A DNA stretch of 64,000 nucleotides from Aquipuribacter sp051216895 (GCF_051216895.1 NZ_JBPKAO010000004.1:1-64000), one strand, 5' to 3'. Positions 1 through 10,716 are shown, numbered from the stretch's first letter. Made by a program: numbers and translations. The notes: generated by a model not told the origin, from the letters alone.

Positions 1-1711
1 GGTCGTGGGGCTGGTCGTCGGGCGGGTCCTTGGGGTCCTCGGGGTCGTCGTCCGGGGTGGGGTCGTGGTGGAGGCGGGTGAGGAGGTCGTGGGTGTGGTG
101 GTGGGGGGCTCGTCGGGGGCGTTGGAGGGGGTCGATTCGGGTGGGTGGGATGGCTTCGGGGATGCCGTCGGGGCTCATCTGGATGGTCCAGGTGCCGTCG
201 TGGACGGCGGTGTGGTGGGAGCCGCAGAGCTGGCAGGTGTTGGCCAGGGTGGTGGGGCCGCCGTCGGCCCAGTGGACGATGTGGTGGGCGTCGCAGTGCG
301 CGGGTGGGGCGCCGCAGCCGGGGATGATGCAGCCGCGGTCGCGGGCGGCCAGGGCCCGGCGCAGGTGGACGTCGGCCAGGCGGGCGGTGCGGCCCAGGTC
401 CAGCAGCTGCGAGCCCAGTGGTTGGCCGTCGCGGTCCCAGACCACGCGTTGCAGGACGGCGTCGCACGCGATCCGCCGGACCGTGTGGGGGTCCAGCCGC
501 GTCCCGGCCTCCGTCCACGCCCGACCCACGAACGCCGGACCACTGGCTGCCGGACCACTGGCTGCCGGACCACTGGCTGCCGGACCACTGGCTGCCTGGT
601 CACTGGTGAGGCCGGTGAGCTGTTCGGTGGTGGTGTGGACCACGACGCGGGGCCGCTCGCCGCGGACCGGGCCCGCGACGCCGAGGGCGGTGTCGGCGAC
701 CTGGACCAGGGCGTCCGCGCGCCGTTCCCGGGCCTGGCGTGGGTCCCGGACGCCGTCCTGGCTCGGCGTCGGGGCGGAGGCGGCGTCGACCGCGGCCCGC
801 AGGGTCGCCCCGGCGGCGGGGTCCAGCGCGAAGCGACCCAGCAGCATCCCGGTGGAGTCGGTGGTCCAGTCCAGGAACCGGCGCTCGTGGGAGCAGGGGT
901 CGAACCGCTCGGCCACCTCCGGCGCGAGCTCGCGCAGCAGGACCGCCGCGTCCTGCTTCAACGTCAGGGCGTGCCGCGACGGCGCCAGGCCCGCGAAGAA
1001 CCCGGCGATGGTGACCCGGTCGGTGTCCTGCGTGCGCAGGTGGACCGGGATCTGGTCCAGGCACTGGACCGCGACGTCCACGTGCTCCCGGGTGATGTCC
1101 CCGACCGCGAGCAGGGGCTCCATCTCCCGCAACGACCCCGACGGGCCCAACGCCCGCGCCGCGGCCACGTCCGCCCGCGCCTGCCGCGGCGTCACCGGGG
1201 CACTGGTCCGCAGGAACGACTCCGTCGAGGACCCGATCCCCGACCGCGACCCCCACCGACCACCCACCCGCGAGCAACCAACACACAGACCGTCCACCCG
1301 TGCCGACCCCGAACGCCCGTTGGCTGCTCCGGTCGTCGGCTCGTCCGCGCGACGCCGGTCGACCTCCGCGACCGCCCGCAGGAACACCGCGTCCAACCCC
1401 GACCGCAACCGCGCCAACCCCCCGCTCAGCTGCAGCAGGTCCACCTCCGACACCCGCCACGCGACGTCCGCGGCCAGCGCCTCGTGCAACGCCGCGACCT
1501 CCGCCGCCAGAGCCACCACCCGCTCCGCCACCCCCGACCCACCCACCCCCGAACCCGCCCCCGCCCCGGCCGCCCCCGCCCCGGCCGCCCCGGCCGCCCC
1601 GGCCGCCTCCGGCCCAGCCGCCTCCGACGGGCCGGCCGCCGGCTCACCCAGGCACGGCACCCCGAGCAGCGACTCATCCGTCACCTGCTCGCCGGCCACC
1701 CCCGAGGACAT
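1..1711 (-). CDS. DUF222 / HNH endonuclease family protein, C-terminus beyond window
   Basis: The frame is open from an ATG at 1711 to the left edge (570 codons), so the stop lies outside. The N-terminus is Ala/Gly-rich and low in complexity; the middle has the DUF222 helical region. An HNH nuclease core follows: CIIPGC begins at residue 461, then HCDAHHIVHWADGG and a second Cys pair, the usual zinc-bracketed fold. A run of SGPAA repeats (bases 534-608) sits before it. Members of this family are multicopy in actinobacteria and have no settled function; a nuclease role is inferred from the motif. A second copy lies at 53594. The start is probably leaderless (TAGCTT seven bases upstream after GGGTC spacing), with no Shine-Dalgarno sequence. 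Confidence 0.9.
   Translation of the reverse strand, partial: MSSGVAGEQVTDESLLGVPCLGEPAAGPSEAAGPEAAGAAGAAGAGAAGAGAGSGVGGSGVAERVVALAAEVAALHEALAADVAWRVSEVDLLQLSGGLARLRSGLDAVFLRAVAEVDRRRADEPTTGAANGRSGSARVDGLCVGCSRVGGRWGSRSGIGSSTESFLRTSAPVTPRQARADVAAARALGPSGSLREMEPLLAVGDITREHVDVAVQCLDQIPVHLRTQDTDRVTIAGFFAGLAPSRHALTLKQDAAVLLRELAPEVAERFDPCSHERRFLDWTTDSTGMLLGRFALDPAAGATLRAAVDAASAPTPSQDGVRDPRQARERRADALVQVADTALGVAGPVRGERPRVVVHTTTEQLTGLTSDQAASGPAASGPAASGPAASGPAFVGRAWTEAGTRLDPHTVRRIACDAVLQRVVWDRDGQPLGSQLLDLGRTARLADVHLRRALAARDRGCIIPGCGAPPAHCDAHHIVHWADGGPTTLANTCQLCGSHHTAVHDGTWTIQMSPDGIPEAIPPTRIDPLQRPRRAPHHHTHDLLTRLHHDPTPDDDPEDPKDPPDDQPHD
534..608 (-). repeat. 15-bp tandem repeat inside the HNH gene
   Basis: Four exact copies of a 15-base unit (GCCGGACCACTGGCT) run from 534 to 593 and a degenerate fifth reaches 608. 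The unit is a multiple of three and encodes a linker of Ala-Ala-Ser-Gly-Pro repeats between DUF222 and the HNH core, so copy number can change without shifting the frame. Confidence 0.9.
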
Positions 1712-1742
1712 GACCCGAAGCTACGCACCACCCCGGACACAA
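1712..1742 (-). promoter_or_regulatory. Leaderless-type promoter of the HNH gene
   Basis: Reading the minus strand, TTGTGTCCG (1742 down) is followed by TAGCTT (1723-1718) just before the ATG at 1711. The same arrangement, TTGTGTCCG then TACCTT, precedes the other HNH gene at 53594 with nearly the same distance to the start, so the two genes share an upstream element. Confidence 0.55.
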
Positions 1743-1766
1743 CCCCTGCGTCGAGGGGGGGCGGAC

Positions 1767-2306
1767 TCAGATCCCCGGCAGCCCGTCCACGCTCGTCGCG
1801 TTCTTCGTCCGGCGGTACTCCGCGAGCCCGTCGGGGCCCTTCTTCTGTGCGTGCGCGCGGAGCAGGTCCCGCTCGCCCGTCACCTGCATCACCGGCACAC
1901 CCCACCCGCAGGCGTCGCTGATGCGGGTCACCGCGACGTCCACCACGGCTCGCGTCCCCGGGTGCGCCGGGAGCCGGGCCGTCACCTCGTCGAAGACCGC
2001 CTCGCCCGGCAGCACGACGGTGCCGCGGCCGTGCAGCCTGACGATCCGCGGGTGGGCGCCGAACGAGGCGAACATCAGGCAGACGCGGCCGTTCTCGCGC
2101 AGGTGCGCGATGGTCTCGACCCCGCTGCCCGTGTAGTCCACCCACGCCACCCGGTGCGGCCCGAGGACGACGAGGCTGTCGTGCCCGCGCGGCGACACGT
2201 TGACGTGCCCGTCGGGCGCCAGCGGTGCCGTGGCGACGAACCACATCGGCTGGGCGCCGATCCACGTCGTCAGGCGGTCGTCGAGGGCCTCGAACACCTT
2301 CGCCAT
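1767..2306 (-). CDS. Pyridoxamine 5'-phosphate oxidase-like flavoprotein
   Basis: A 179-residue single-domain protein of the split-barrel flavin-binding type. The N-terminal stretch with PMWFVATAPLAPDGHVNVSP and the region RVCLMFASFGAHPRIVRLHG match PNPOx-like proteins of unknown substrate; members bind FMN or F420 and reduce or oxidise small molecules. It starts 9 bases after the stop of paaZ on the same strand, so it is probably the last gene of the paaHI-paaJ-paaZ transcript. No role for such a protein in phenylacetate breakdown is established; it may be a passenger. Family call firm, substrate unknown. Confidence 0.85.
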   Translation of the reverse strand: MAKVFEALDDRLTTWIGAQPMWFVATAPLAPDGHVNVSPRGHDSLVVLGPHRVAWVDYTGSGVETIAHLRENGRVCLMFASFGAHPRIVRLHGRGTVVLPGEAVFDEVTARLPAHPGTRAVVDVAVTRISDACGWGVPVMQVTGERDLLRAHAQKKGPDGLAEYRRTKNATSVDGLPGI

Positions 2307-2315
2307 GGCGCGAGC

Positions 2316-4346
2316 CTAGGCGTCGTCCCCTGCCGGCTGCTTGAGCACCATGGTCAGCAGGGTGTAGGTCGCGCACATCTCGTCGCGGTCGTTGGTGACG
2401 GAGGCGTCGAAGCGGACCTCGCCGTAGTCGGTGTGCTCGCGCGGGTTGAGCGCCTTGCAGGTCAGCGCGACCCGGATCCGGTCGCCGACCCGCACCGGGG
2501 TGGTGAAGCGCAGGTTCTCCAGGCCGGTGTTGGCCAGCACCGGTCCGGGTGCGGGGTCGACGAACAGCCCGGCCGCCCGGGACAGCACCCAGTACCCGTG
2601 CGCGACGATCCCGCCGAAGATCGGGTTGGCGGCGGCGGCCGCGGGGTCGGTGTGGGCGTAGAAGGTGTCGCCGCTCATGGCGGCGAACCCGCTGATGTCC
2701 TCGGCGGTCACCTCGTGCCAGTCGCTGGTGAACCCGTCGCCCACCTGCAGCTCCGACATCGACAGCCGGAACGGGTGCGGGCCGTCGGTGCGCCGCCGCG
2801 AGCCCGGCACCCACTGCCCGGTGACCGCGGTCAGCATGTCGGGGCTGCCCTGGACCGCGGTGCGCTGCATGTGGTGGAAGATCCCGCGCACGCCGCCGAG
2901 CTCCTCGCCGCCGCCGGCCCGGCCGGGACCGCCGTGGACCAGGTGGGGCAACGGCGCGCCGTGCCCGGTCGACTCCTGGGCGTCGTCGCGGTCCAGGACG
3001 TGGATGCGGCCGTGGAACGGCGCCGCGCCGAGCACGACCTGACGGACGAACCCGGGGTCGTGGCTGACGACGCTGGCCACGAGCGACCCCCGGCCCAGCG
3101 CCAGCAGGTCGACGACCTCCTCGGCGCTGTCGTAGGCCATGAGTGACGCGACGGGCCCGAACGGCTCGACGTCGTGGACGGGGGCGAAGCGGGCGTCGTC
3201 GACGGCGAGCAGGACCGGGGCGAGGAACGCGCCGTGCTCGTAGCCCTCGACGACGGTGTCCAGCGACCCCGTCACCATCCGACCGCCTGCGGCGATGGCC
3301 CGGACGGCGTCGCGCACGGCGTCGCGCTGCTCGTGGTCGACCAGCGCCCCGACCCGGGTGGCGGGGTCGCGGGGGTCGCCGACCGTGGCCGTGGACAGGC
3401 GCGCGGCCAGTGCCTCGGTCACGTGGCCCAGGAGCGACGACGGGACGAACGCGCGCCGGATCGCGGTGCACTTCTGCCCGGCCTTGGCCGTCATCTCGCG
3501 CGCGACCTCCTTCACGAACAGGTCGAACTCCGGGCTGCCGGCGACGGCGTCGGGACCCAGCACCGCGGCGTTGAGCGAGTCGGCCTCGGCGGTGTAGCGC
3601 ACCCCGCGCCGGACGACGGCCGGGTGGGCGCGCAGCAGCGCCGCGGTGTCGGCGGACCCCGTGAAGCCCAGCAGGTCCTGGGAGTCCAACGCGTCCAGCA
3701 GCCCCTCGTGGCCGCCGACCAGCAGCTGCAGCGCGCCCTCGGGCAGGATCCCGGTGCCGATCGCGAGCCGGACCATGCGCTCGGTGACGTACGCGGTCTG
3801 CTCCGCGGGCTTGACGATGGACGGGACGCCCGCGATCAGGGCCGGCGCCAGCTTCTCCAGCGCTCCCCAGACGGGGAAGTTGTAGGCGTTGACCTGCACC
3901 GCGACGCCCCGCAGCGGGGTCCAGACGTGCTGGGCCAGGAACGTGCCGCCACGGCTGACGCGCTCCACCGGACCGTCGGTGGCGACGACGTCGTTGGGCA
4001 GGTTCTTGCGCGCGGTCGACGACATCCCGAGCATCGTGATGATGCCGCCGTCGACGTCGATCGCGGTGTCGCGCGCGGTCGAGCCGGTCGCGTAGGACAG
4101 CTCGTACAGCTCGTCGGTGTGCTGCTTGAGCGCCAGCGCCAGCTCCTTCACGAGCATGGCGCGCTCGTGGAACGTCAGGGCCCGCAGCGCGGGACCGCCG
4201 ACGGTGCGTGCGTGGGCGACGGCGTCCGCGGCGGGCGCCGGCGCCGTGGAGATGCGGGCGACCTCCTCACCGGTGGCGGCGTCCAGCAGCGGGGCGCCGC
4301 CGTCGGTCGGGGTGCGCCAGGATCCGGCGACGTAGCTCTCGAGCAT
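2316..4346 (-). CDS. paaZ: PaaZ: oxepin-CoA hydrolase / 3-oxo-5,6-dehydrosuberyl-CoA semialdehyde dehydrogenase
   Basis: A 676-residue two-domain enzyme of the normal PaaZ length. Residues 1 to about 515 are an aldehyde dehydrogenase with catalytic Cys293 (GQKCTAIRR) and Glu254 (YTAEADSLN), close to Cys295 and Glu256 of the E. coli protein. Residues about 540-676 are a MaoC-like R-specific hydratase domain with the DTFYAHTD motif holding the active-site Asp and His. Together they open the oxepin-CoA ring and oxidise the resulting semialdehyde. GAGGAGCAACG precedes the ATG. The gene lies 61 bases downstream of paaJ. Confidence 0.96.
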   Translation of the reverse strand: MLESYVAGSWRTPTDGGAPLLDAATGEEVARISTAPAPAADAVAHARTVGGPALRALTFHERAMLVKELALALKQHTDELYELSYATGSTARDTAIDVDGGIITMLGMSSTARKNLPNDVVATDGPVERVSRGGTFLAQHVWTPLRGVAVQVNAYNFPVWGALEKLAPALIAGVPSIVKPAEQTAYVTERMVRLAIGTGILPEGALQLLVGGHEGLLDALDSQDLLGFTGSADTAALLRAHPAVVRRGVRYTAEADSLNAAVLGPDAVAGSPEFDLFVKEVAREMTAKAGQKCTAIRRAFVPSSLLGHVTEALAARLSTATVGDPRDPATRVGALVDHEQRDAVRDAVRAIAAGGRMVTGSLDTVVEGYEHGAFLAPVLLAVDDARFAPVHDVEPFGPVASLMAYDSAEEVVDLLALGRGSLVASVVSHDPGFVRQVVLGAAPFHGRIHVLDRDDAQESTGHGAPLPHLVHGGPGRAGGGEELGGVRGIFHHMQRTAVQGSPDMLTAVTGQWVPGSRRRTDGPHPFRLSMSELQVGDGFTSDWHEVTAEDISGFAAMSGDTFYAHTDPAAAAANPIFGGIVAHGYWVLSRAAGLFVDPAPGPVLANTGLENLRFTTPVRVGDRIRVALTCKALNPREHTDYGEVRFDASVTNDRDEMCATYTLLTMVLKQPAGDDA

Positions 4347-4407
4347 CGTTGCTCCTCGGTGCGGTGGGACGGGAGGTGGGGCAGGACAGGAGGACGGGGC
4401 GCCGACC

Positions 4408-5606
<1,199 letters not shown>

Positions 5607-5610
<4 letters not shown>

Positions 5611-7619
5611 GACTGCTCCTCCACCGGTGCTGCTGCTTCTGCTGGTCCTGCCGGGGCCCGTCCGAGGGTCTTCGTCCGACCCCGTACCTCGGCGACGAGG
5701 CTGCCGTCCTCGCGGGTGACGGTGATGTCGTACAGCCCGTTGCGCCGGCCCCCGCCGTAGCGGGCGCGCTCCACGGCCGTCGCGGTGAGGACGTCGCCGA
5801 GGCGGCCCGCCGTCAGCCACAAGACGTCGAGCCCGGCGCCGACCGTCAACGGGCCGTGGCTGTTGCAGGCGACCGCCAGGGCGGTGTCGGCGACCAGGCA
5901 GACCACACCGCCGTGGACGATGTCGAAGCCGTTGAGCATGGCCTCGGTCACCGTCGCCCGGACCTCGCCCCGGCCCTCGCCCGCGCTCACCAGCTCGATC
6001 CCGAACCCGGCCGACACCCGGTCCCGGGCCAGCATCGCCCGGGCCCGCAGGGTGGGGCTGACCCGGTAGCGGCCGGTCGGCTCGGCGGTGTGCAACGCGT
6101 CGAGCACGCCGACCACCCAGCCCTCGCCGAGCGAGCGGCCCCAGGCCAGCGGGCCCTGGGGGTGACCGGCGCCGTGCTCCATCGCGAGGTCCACGTCCGG
6201 CCCGGTCGCCACCCCGGCCTCGACGGTGTCGTGCCCGGCGTTGACGAGGGCCGCGGCGGTGCGGGCCACGACCAGGCCGGGCGAGTCCGGCAGCGGGGAG
6301 ACCGCGACGCCTGCCGGCGCCAACGCTGCGGCCAGGGCCTCGAGCGAGCCGGGTGGGCAGCCGGGGGAGGCGACCGCCCCGACCCGGGTGCACGTGGCCT
6401 GGTCGCGGACGGCGTCGACGAGCACGGTCGGTCGCCTGGTCGCGGCCTCCACCTGGGCCGCGGTCCGTCCGTCCGTCAGCCGGACGTCGAGGTCGTGACC
6501 GGCAGGAGGTGCCGGGGCGTCGGAACCCTCGGCGCGTGAGAGGAGGACGGTCAGGCCGGGGCCTGGCCGCCACCGGACCGCGGTCGCCGCGCCGGGACCG
6601 GCCACGTCGCTGTGTCCGCGCGGGTCGCTCGGCTCGTTCGCGTCGTTCGCGTCGTTCGCGTCGTTAGCGTCGACGGTGGCGGGCTCGGGGGCCGGCTGGT
6701 CGTCGTCGTGGCGGTAGAAGCCGCGACCGCTCTTGCGGCCCAGGTCGCCGCGCGCGACTAGGGCGTCCTGCACCGGCGACGGCGCGTACCGGGGGTCGTC
6801 GCCCATGGCCTGCCACACGCTGCGGTTGACGGCCGCGTTGACGTCCTGGCCGATCAGGTCGGTGAGCTCCAGCGGCCCCATGGGGAACCCGCCCGCCTCA
6901 CGGAGCAGCGAGTCCACCGTGGCCGCGGTCAGCGTGCCGGGTCCGGGGCCACCGCCGGCGGCCTCGGCGCCGTGGGTGGCCAGCAGCCGGAACGCCTCGC
7001 CGTAGAACGGGCGGGCCACCCGGTTGACGACGAACCCGGGGGTCGAGGTGCACGCCACCGGCACCTTGCCCCAGCGTCGGGCCAGGTCGGCGAGCGCGGC
7101 CACGACCGCCGGGTCGGTGCGGTCGCCGTGGACGACCTCGACCAGGCGCATCAGCGGGGCCGGGTTGAAGAAGTGCAGACCCGCCACGCGACCGGGGCGG
7201 GCCAGCGGGGCGGCCAGGTCCGTGACCGACAGGGACGAGGTGTTGGACGCCAGGACCGCCTCGGGGCCGACGACGGCCTCCAGGGCGTGCAGCAGCTCGT
7301 GCTTGACCGCGAGGTCCTCCACGACGGCTTCGACGACCAGGCCGCAACCGGCCAGCTCCTCGGTCGAGGACACCGCCCGCAGCCGTGACGCGACGGCCTC
7401 GGCCTGCTCGCGGGTGGTACGGCCCTTGTCGGCGGAGCGCAGCAGCCGGGCGGTCACCTGCTCGACGGCCTGCGCCGCGGCCCCGGGGCGGACGTCCAGC
7501 AGCAGGGTGGGGTGCCCGGCGGTCGCGGCGACCTGGGCGATCCCCGCGCCCATCGTGCCGGCGCCGACCACCCCCACGACCGTCCCCGGGGGCAGGGCCG
7601 GGGGTGCGGTCGAGGTCAC
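5607..7619 (-). CDS. PaaH-PaaI fusion: 3-hydroxyadipyl-CoA dehydrogenase + acyl-CoA thioesterase
   Basis: One 670-residue frame joins two enzymes. Residues about 10-290 are the NAD-binding and first C-terminal domain of 3-hydroxyacyl-CoA dehydrogenase (VVGAGTMGAGIAQ, SNTSS, HFFNP, TPGFVVNR). An Asp-Ala-Asn repeat linker follows, then the second dehydrogenase-type helical domain at about 430-500. From about residue 520 there is a PaaI hotdog thioesterase (MLNGFDIVHGG, ADTALAVACNSHG). PaaI normally is a separate gene that releases CoA from stalled intermediates. I chose GTG 7619 because AGGAGG lies just upstream; longer in-frame starts would run into the operator. The stop overlaps paaJ by 4 bases. 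Confidence 0.93.
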
Positions 7620-7658
7620 GGCGTCCTCCTGGGGGTGGTCGGGTCGGCGGGCGGGCGT

Positions 7659-7680
7659 AATTCCTGAACGCATGGTCGGG
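7659..7680. promoter_or_regulatory. Weak PaaR-like operator before paaH-paaI
   Basis: A 22-base site matches the layout of the published corynebacterial PaaR box (ACTNACCGNNCGNNCGGTNAGT) at about 10 of 16 fixed positions. It lies 40 bases upstream of the GTG of the fusion gene, between it and paaR, where a repressor would block the operon promoter. Confidence 0.5.
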
Positions 7681-7721
7681 AAGGCAGTCAACGCCCACCG
7701 GCCGCAGGCGTCAAGCGACCC

Positions 7722-8330
7722 TCAGTCCCGCGCGCGCAGCCCGTCGACCAGCATCCGCGCCAGCGTGTCCGCGATCTGGGCGCCGTCGATGTCCCCACCC
7801 GGCCGGTACCACTCGGTGACGGAGTTGACCGCCCCGAACACCAGGCGCGTCACCAGCCCGGGGTCCACCGAGGGGTCGAGGTCGCCGTCCGCGACGGCCT
7901 TGGAGGTGAGGGCGGCGGTGCGGGCGTCCAGCTCGCGACGCCGCTCCAGCGCCCACAGCTCGGTCGCGGTGTTGCCCCGTACCCGCAGCAGCAGCGTCAC
8001 GTAGGGCAGGTTGTCGACCAGGACCTGCACGCTGCGCCGGACCACGCACTCCAGCCGCTCGACGGCCGGGCCGTCGTGCTCCTCGGCCTCCGCGACGGCG
8101 TCGTCGAGCAGGTCGATGCCGCGCGAGACGGCCAGCCGGAGGAACTCCTCCTTGCCGGCCACGTGGTGGTAGAGCGCGGCCTTGGTCAGGCCGGTGGCGC
8201 GCGCGAGGTCCTCCATGGACGTCGCGTCGTAGCCGCGGTCGATGAACTGCGTCGCCACCAGCTCGACGAGCTCGTCGAGGCTGTGCCGTGCAGGTCGTCC
8301 GCGACCGCGTGTCGGATCCGTGGTCGTCAT
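7722..8330 (-). CDS. paaR: TetR-family regulator, probable PaaR
   Basis: A 202-residue TetR-type repressor. The N-terminal helix-turn-helix reads SMEDLARATGLTKAALYHHV, followed by an all-helical ligand domain. It sits between the two paa operons and both promoters carry sites shaped like the PaaR box, so it probably represses both until phenylacetyl-CoA or a derivative binds; that ligand is inferred from characterised PaaR proteins. The ATG at 8330 is preceded by AAGGGAGGGCG. The 243 bases between it and paaA hold both divergent promoters; TACCGT near 8354 could be its -10 box. Confidence 0.9.
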   Translation of the reverse strand: MTTTDPTRGRGRPARHSLDELVELVATQFIDRGYDATSMEDLARATGLTKAALYHHVAGKEEFLRLAVSRGIDLLDDAVAEAEEHDGPAVERLECVVRRSVQVLVDNLPYVTLLLRVRGNTATELWALERRRELDARTAALTSKAVADGDLDPSVDPGLVTRLVFGAVNSVTEWYRPGGDIDGAQIADTLARMLVDGLRARD

Positions 8331-8508
8331 GCGCCCTCCCTTGGCTGACGGTAGCCCGCGAGGAGCGCCCCTGCCCATGGTCAGCGCCCGAGTCGCGGTG
8401 TTCGTCCCCGACTCGTCGGGGTTCGGGGCGCCGTCGGGGTGGTCGTGCCGCCGCCGCTGCGGCCGGGTCGCTGAGCGCTACCGTCACGAGCAGGCCGTCC
8501 TGTCGCCC

Positions 8509-8540
8509 TTGACAGCAGGGCCGCGCCGACGGACCATAAT
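8509..8540 (+). promoter_or_regulatory. Putative paaA promoter
   Basis: A perfect TTGACA (8509-8514) is followed after 20 bases by CATAAT (8535-8540). The spacing is longer than usual. The -10 region abuts and overlaps the PaaR-like operator, which fits repression by steric block. Confidence 0.5.
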
Positions 8541-8559
8541 TACCGAACGAGCGGTCGGT
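8538..8559. promoter_or_regulatory. Strong PaaR-like operator before paaA
   Basis: The 22 bases from 8538 match the PaaR box known from Corynebacterium glutamicum at 14 of 16 fixed positions (core ACCGAACGAGCGGT) and form an imperfect palindrome. The site ends 15 bases before the paaA ATG and overlaps the -10 region. Confidence 0.75.
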
Positions 8560-8573
8560 TAATGAGGAGGACG

Positions 8574-9602
8574 ATGATGACCACCACCACCACCGACACC
8601 GGTCTGAGCGCGCAGGAGCAGGCGCGGTTCGACGCGGTCGTCGCCGAGGACGGACGCATCGAGCCCCGCGACGCCATGCCGGAGGGGTACCGCAAGACCC
8701 TGGTCCGGCAGATCGCCCAGCACGCCCACTCCGAGATCATCGGCATGCAGCCCGAGGGCAACTGGATCACCCGGGCCCCGAGCCTGCGCCGCAAGGCCAT
8801 TCTCTACGCGAAGGTGCAGGACGAGGCCGGCCACGGGTTGTACCTGTACTCCGCCGCGGAGACGCTGGGTGCCGACCGCGCCGACCTGCTGGACGCGCTG
8901 CACGAGGGTCGTCAGAAGTACTCCACGATCTTCAACTACCCCACGCTGACCTGGGCGGACACCGTCGCCATCGGCTGGCTCGTGGACGGTGCCGCGATCA
9001 TGAACCAGGTGCCGCTGTCGCGGTGCTCCTACGGCCCCTACGCCCGGGCGATGATCCGGGTCTGCAAGGAGGAGTCGTTCCACCAGCGACAGGGCTTCGA
9101 GGGCATGCTCACCCTCGCCCGCGGCACCGAGGCGCAGAAGGCGATGGCCCAGGACGCCCTGGACCGGTACTGGTGGCCCTCGCTCATGATGTTCGGCCCG
9201 CCCGACGACGCGTCGCCCAACAGCGCGCAGTCGATGGCCTGGGGCATCAAGCGGTTCAGCAACGACGAGCTGCGCCAGCGCTTCGTCGACGCGACCGCGC
9301 CGCAGGCGGACTTCCTGGGCCTGACCATCCCCGACCCGGAGCTGCGCTGGAACGCCGAGACCGGCCACTACGACTTCGGCACGCCGGACTGGGACGAGTT
9401 CATGCGCGTGGTCAAGGGCGACGGCCCGTGCAACCGCCAGCGCGTCGAGTTCCGCAAGGCCGCCCACGAGGAGGGCGCCTGGGTCCGCGAGGCCGCCGCC
9501 GCGCACGCCGCCAAGCGCGCCGCCGTGCCGACGCGACGCGCCGTCGCGACGGAGCACCCGACCCAGGTCGTGGCGGCCGCAGGGACGGGTCGGGTCGCAT
9601 GA
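8574..9602 (+). CDS. paaA: 1,2-phenylacetyl-CoA epoxidase, catalytic subunit PaaA
   Basis: A 342-residue di-iron oxygenase subunit that epoxidises the ring of phenylacetyl-CoA. Iron-ligand helices are seen in QIAQHAHSEIIGMQPEGNW, DEAGHGLYLY and KEESFHQRQG. It is the first gene of paaABCDE. GAGGAGG at 8564-8570 selects the ATG at 8574, with a second ATG directly after it. The Ala-rich C-terminal 40 residues are not conserved in the family. The stop overlaps paaB by 4 bases (ATGA). Confidence 0.97.
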   Translation: MMTTTTTDTGLSAQEQARFDAVVAEDGRIEPRDAMPEGYRKTLVRQIAQHAHSEIIGMQPEGNWITRAPSLRRKAILYAKVQDEAGHGLYLYSAAETLGADRADLLDALHEGRQKYSTIFNYPTLTWADTVAIGWLVDGAAIMNQVPLSRCSYGPYARAMIRVCKEESFHQRQGFEGMLTLARGTEAQKAMAQDALDRYWWPSLMMFGPPDDASPNSAQSMAWGIKRFSNDELRQRFVDATAPQADFLGLTIPDPELRWNAETGHYDFGTPDWDEFMRVVKGDGPCNRQRVEFRKAAHEEGAWVREAAAAHAAKRAAVPTRRAVATEHPTQVVAAAGTGRVA

Positions 9603-9898
9603 GCGGTGTCGCACCGGCCGACCGCGAGCCGCTGTGGGAGGTGTTCGTCCGCAGCCGCCGCGGGCTGTCCCACACCCACGCCGGCAGCCTGCACGCGCCC
9701 GACGCGCACATGGCCCTGCGAAACGCACGCGACGTCTACACCCGCCGCCAGGAGGGCGTCAGCATCTGGGTGGTCCGCTCCGAGGACGTCACCGCCAGCA
9801 GCCCGGACGAGAAGGACGCGTTCTTCGACCCGTCCGGCGACAAGCCCTACCGGCACCCGACCTTCTACGTGGTCCCCGACGAGGTGCAGAACCTGTGA
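9599..9898 (+). CDS. paaB: 1,2-phenylacetyl-CoA epoxidase subunit PaaB
   Basis: A 99-residue protein of the usual PaaB size, with the conserved WEVFVRSRRGLSHTHAGSLH start, the ALRNARDVYTRR helix and the C-terminal FYVVPDEVQNL. PaaB is a small structural subunit of the epoxidase that bridges PaaAC units. It overlaps paaA upstream and paaC downstream by 4 bases each, so the three are probably made in fixed ratio. Confidence 0.95.
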   Translation: MSGVAPADREPLWEVFVRSRRGLSHTHAGSLHAPDAHMALRNARDVYTRRQEGVSIWVVRSEDVTASSPDEKDAFFDPSGDKPYRHPTFYVVPDEVQNL

Positions 9899-10716
9899 GC
9901 GGTGACGTCGTGCCGCCGGCTGTGGCCGCGGGAGACCGGGACGCCGTCGAGACGTCGGACCTGGCCACGTCGGACCTGGCCACCTACACCCTGCGCCTCG
10001 GCGACGACGCGCTCGTCCTGGCCCAGCGGCTGGGGGAGTGGGCCGCTCGCGGGCCGACGCTGGAGGAGGACGTCGCCCTGCTCAACATCGGGCTCGACCT
10101 GCTGGGCCAGGCCCGCACCCTGCTCGCGCGGGCCGGCGAGCTGGACGGCACCGGCCGGTCCGAGGACGACCTCGCCTACCACCGTGACGAGCGCGAGTTC
10201 CTCAACGCGCAGGTGATGGAGCTGCCCAACGGCGACTTCGGCCGCACGCTGGCCCGGCAGCTGCTGGTCAGCGCCTACCAGGTGCCGATGTACGCCGCGC
10301 TCGCGGGCTCCGCCGACGAGACCCTCGCCGCCGTGGCGAGCAAGGCCGTCAAGGAGTCCCGCTACCACCTGGACCACGCCGCGAGCTGGGTGGTGCGCCT
10401 GGGCGACGGCACCGAGGAGTCCCGGGCCCGCGTCAGCGCCGGCCTGGGCGAGGTGTGGCCCTACGCCGCCGAGCTGTTCGAGCGCGACGACCTGCTGGAC
10501 CGCTGCGTCGCGGCCGGGGTCGCGCCGGACCCGGGACCGCTGCGACGGCAGTGGGACACCACGGTCGACGCGGTCCTGGCCGACGCCGGTCTCCAGCGCC
10601 CGAGGACGACCTGGGCGCCGACGGGCGGGCGTCGGGGCCTGCACACCGAGCACATGGGGTACCTGCTGGCCGAGCTTCAGCACGTGGCCCGCTCCCACCC
10701 CGGCGCCAGCTGGTAG
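9895..10716 (+). CDS. paaC: 1,2-phenylacetyl-CoA epoxidase, structural subunit PaaC
   Basis: A 273-residue ferritin-like subunit that pairs with PaaA but lacks a working iron site in characterised homologues. Typical segments are LGDDALVLAQRLGEW, LNIGLDLLGQAR and ESRYHLDHAASWVVRLGDGT, ending HTEHMGYLLAELQ. The start is a GTG overlapping the paaB stop (GTGA). Residues 20-30 contain a short duplication (TSDLATSDLAT). Confidence 0.94.
   Translation: MSGDVVPPAVAAGDRDAVETSDLATSDLATYTLRLGDDALVLAQRLGEWAARGPTLEEDVALLNIGLDLLGQARTLLARAGELDGTGRSEDDLAYHRDEREFLNAQVMELPNGDFGRTLARQLLVSAYQVPMYAALAGSADETLAAVASKAVKESRYHLDHAASWVVRLGDGTEESRARVSAGLGEVWPYAAELFERDDLLDRCVAAGVAPDPGPLRRQWDTTVDAVLADAGLQRPRTTWAPTGGRRGLHTEHMGYLLAELQHVARSHPGASW

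Noticed and set aside
534..608. Regulatory iterons
   Set aside because: The repeats keep the reading frame and encode a protein linker inside a gene, so a coding origin is simpler.
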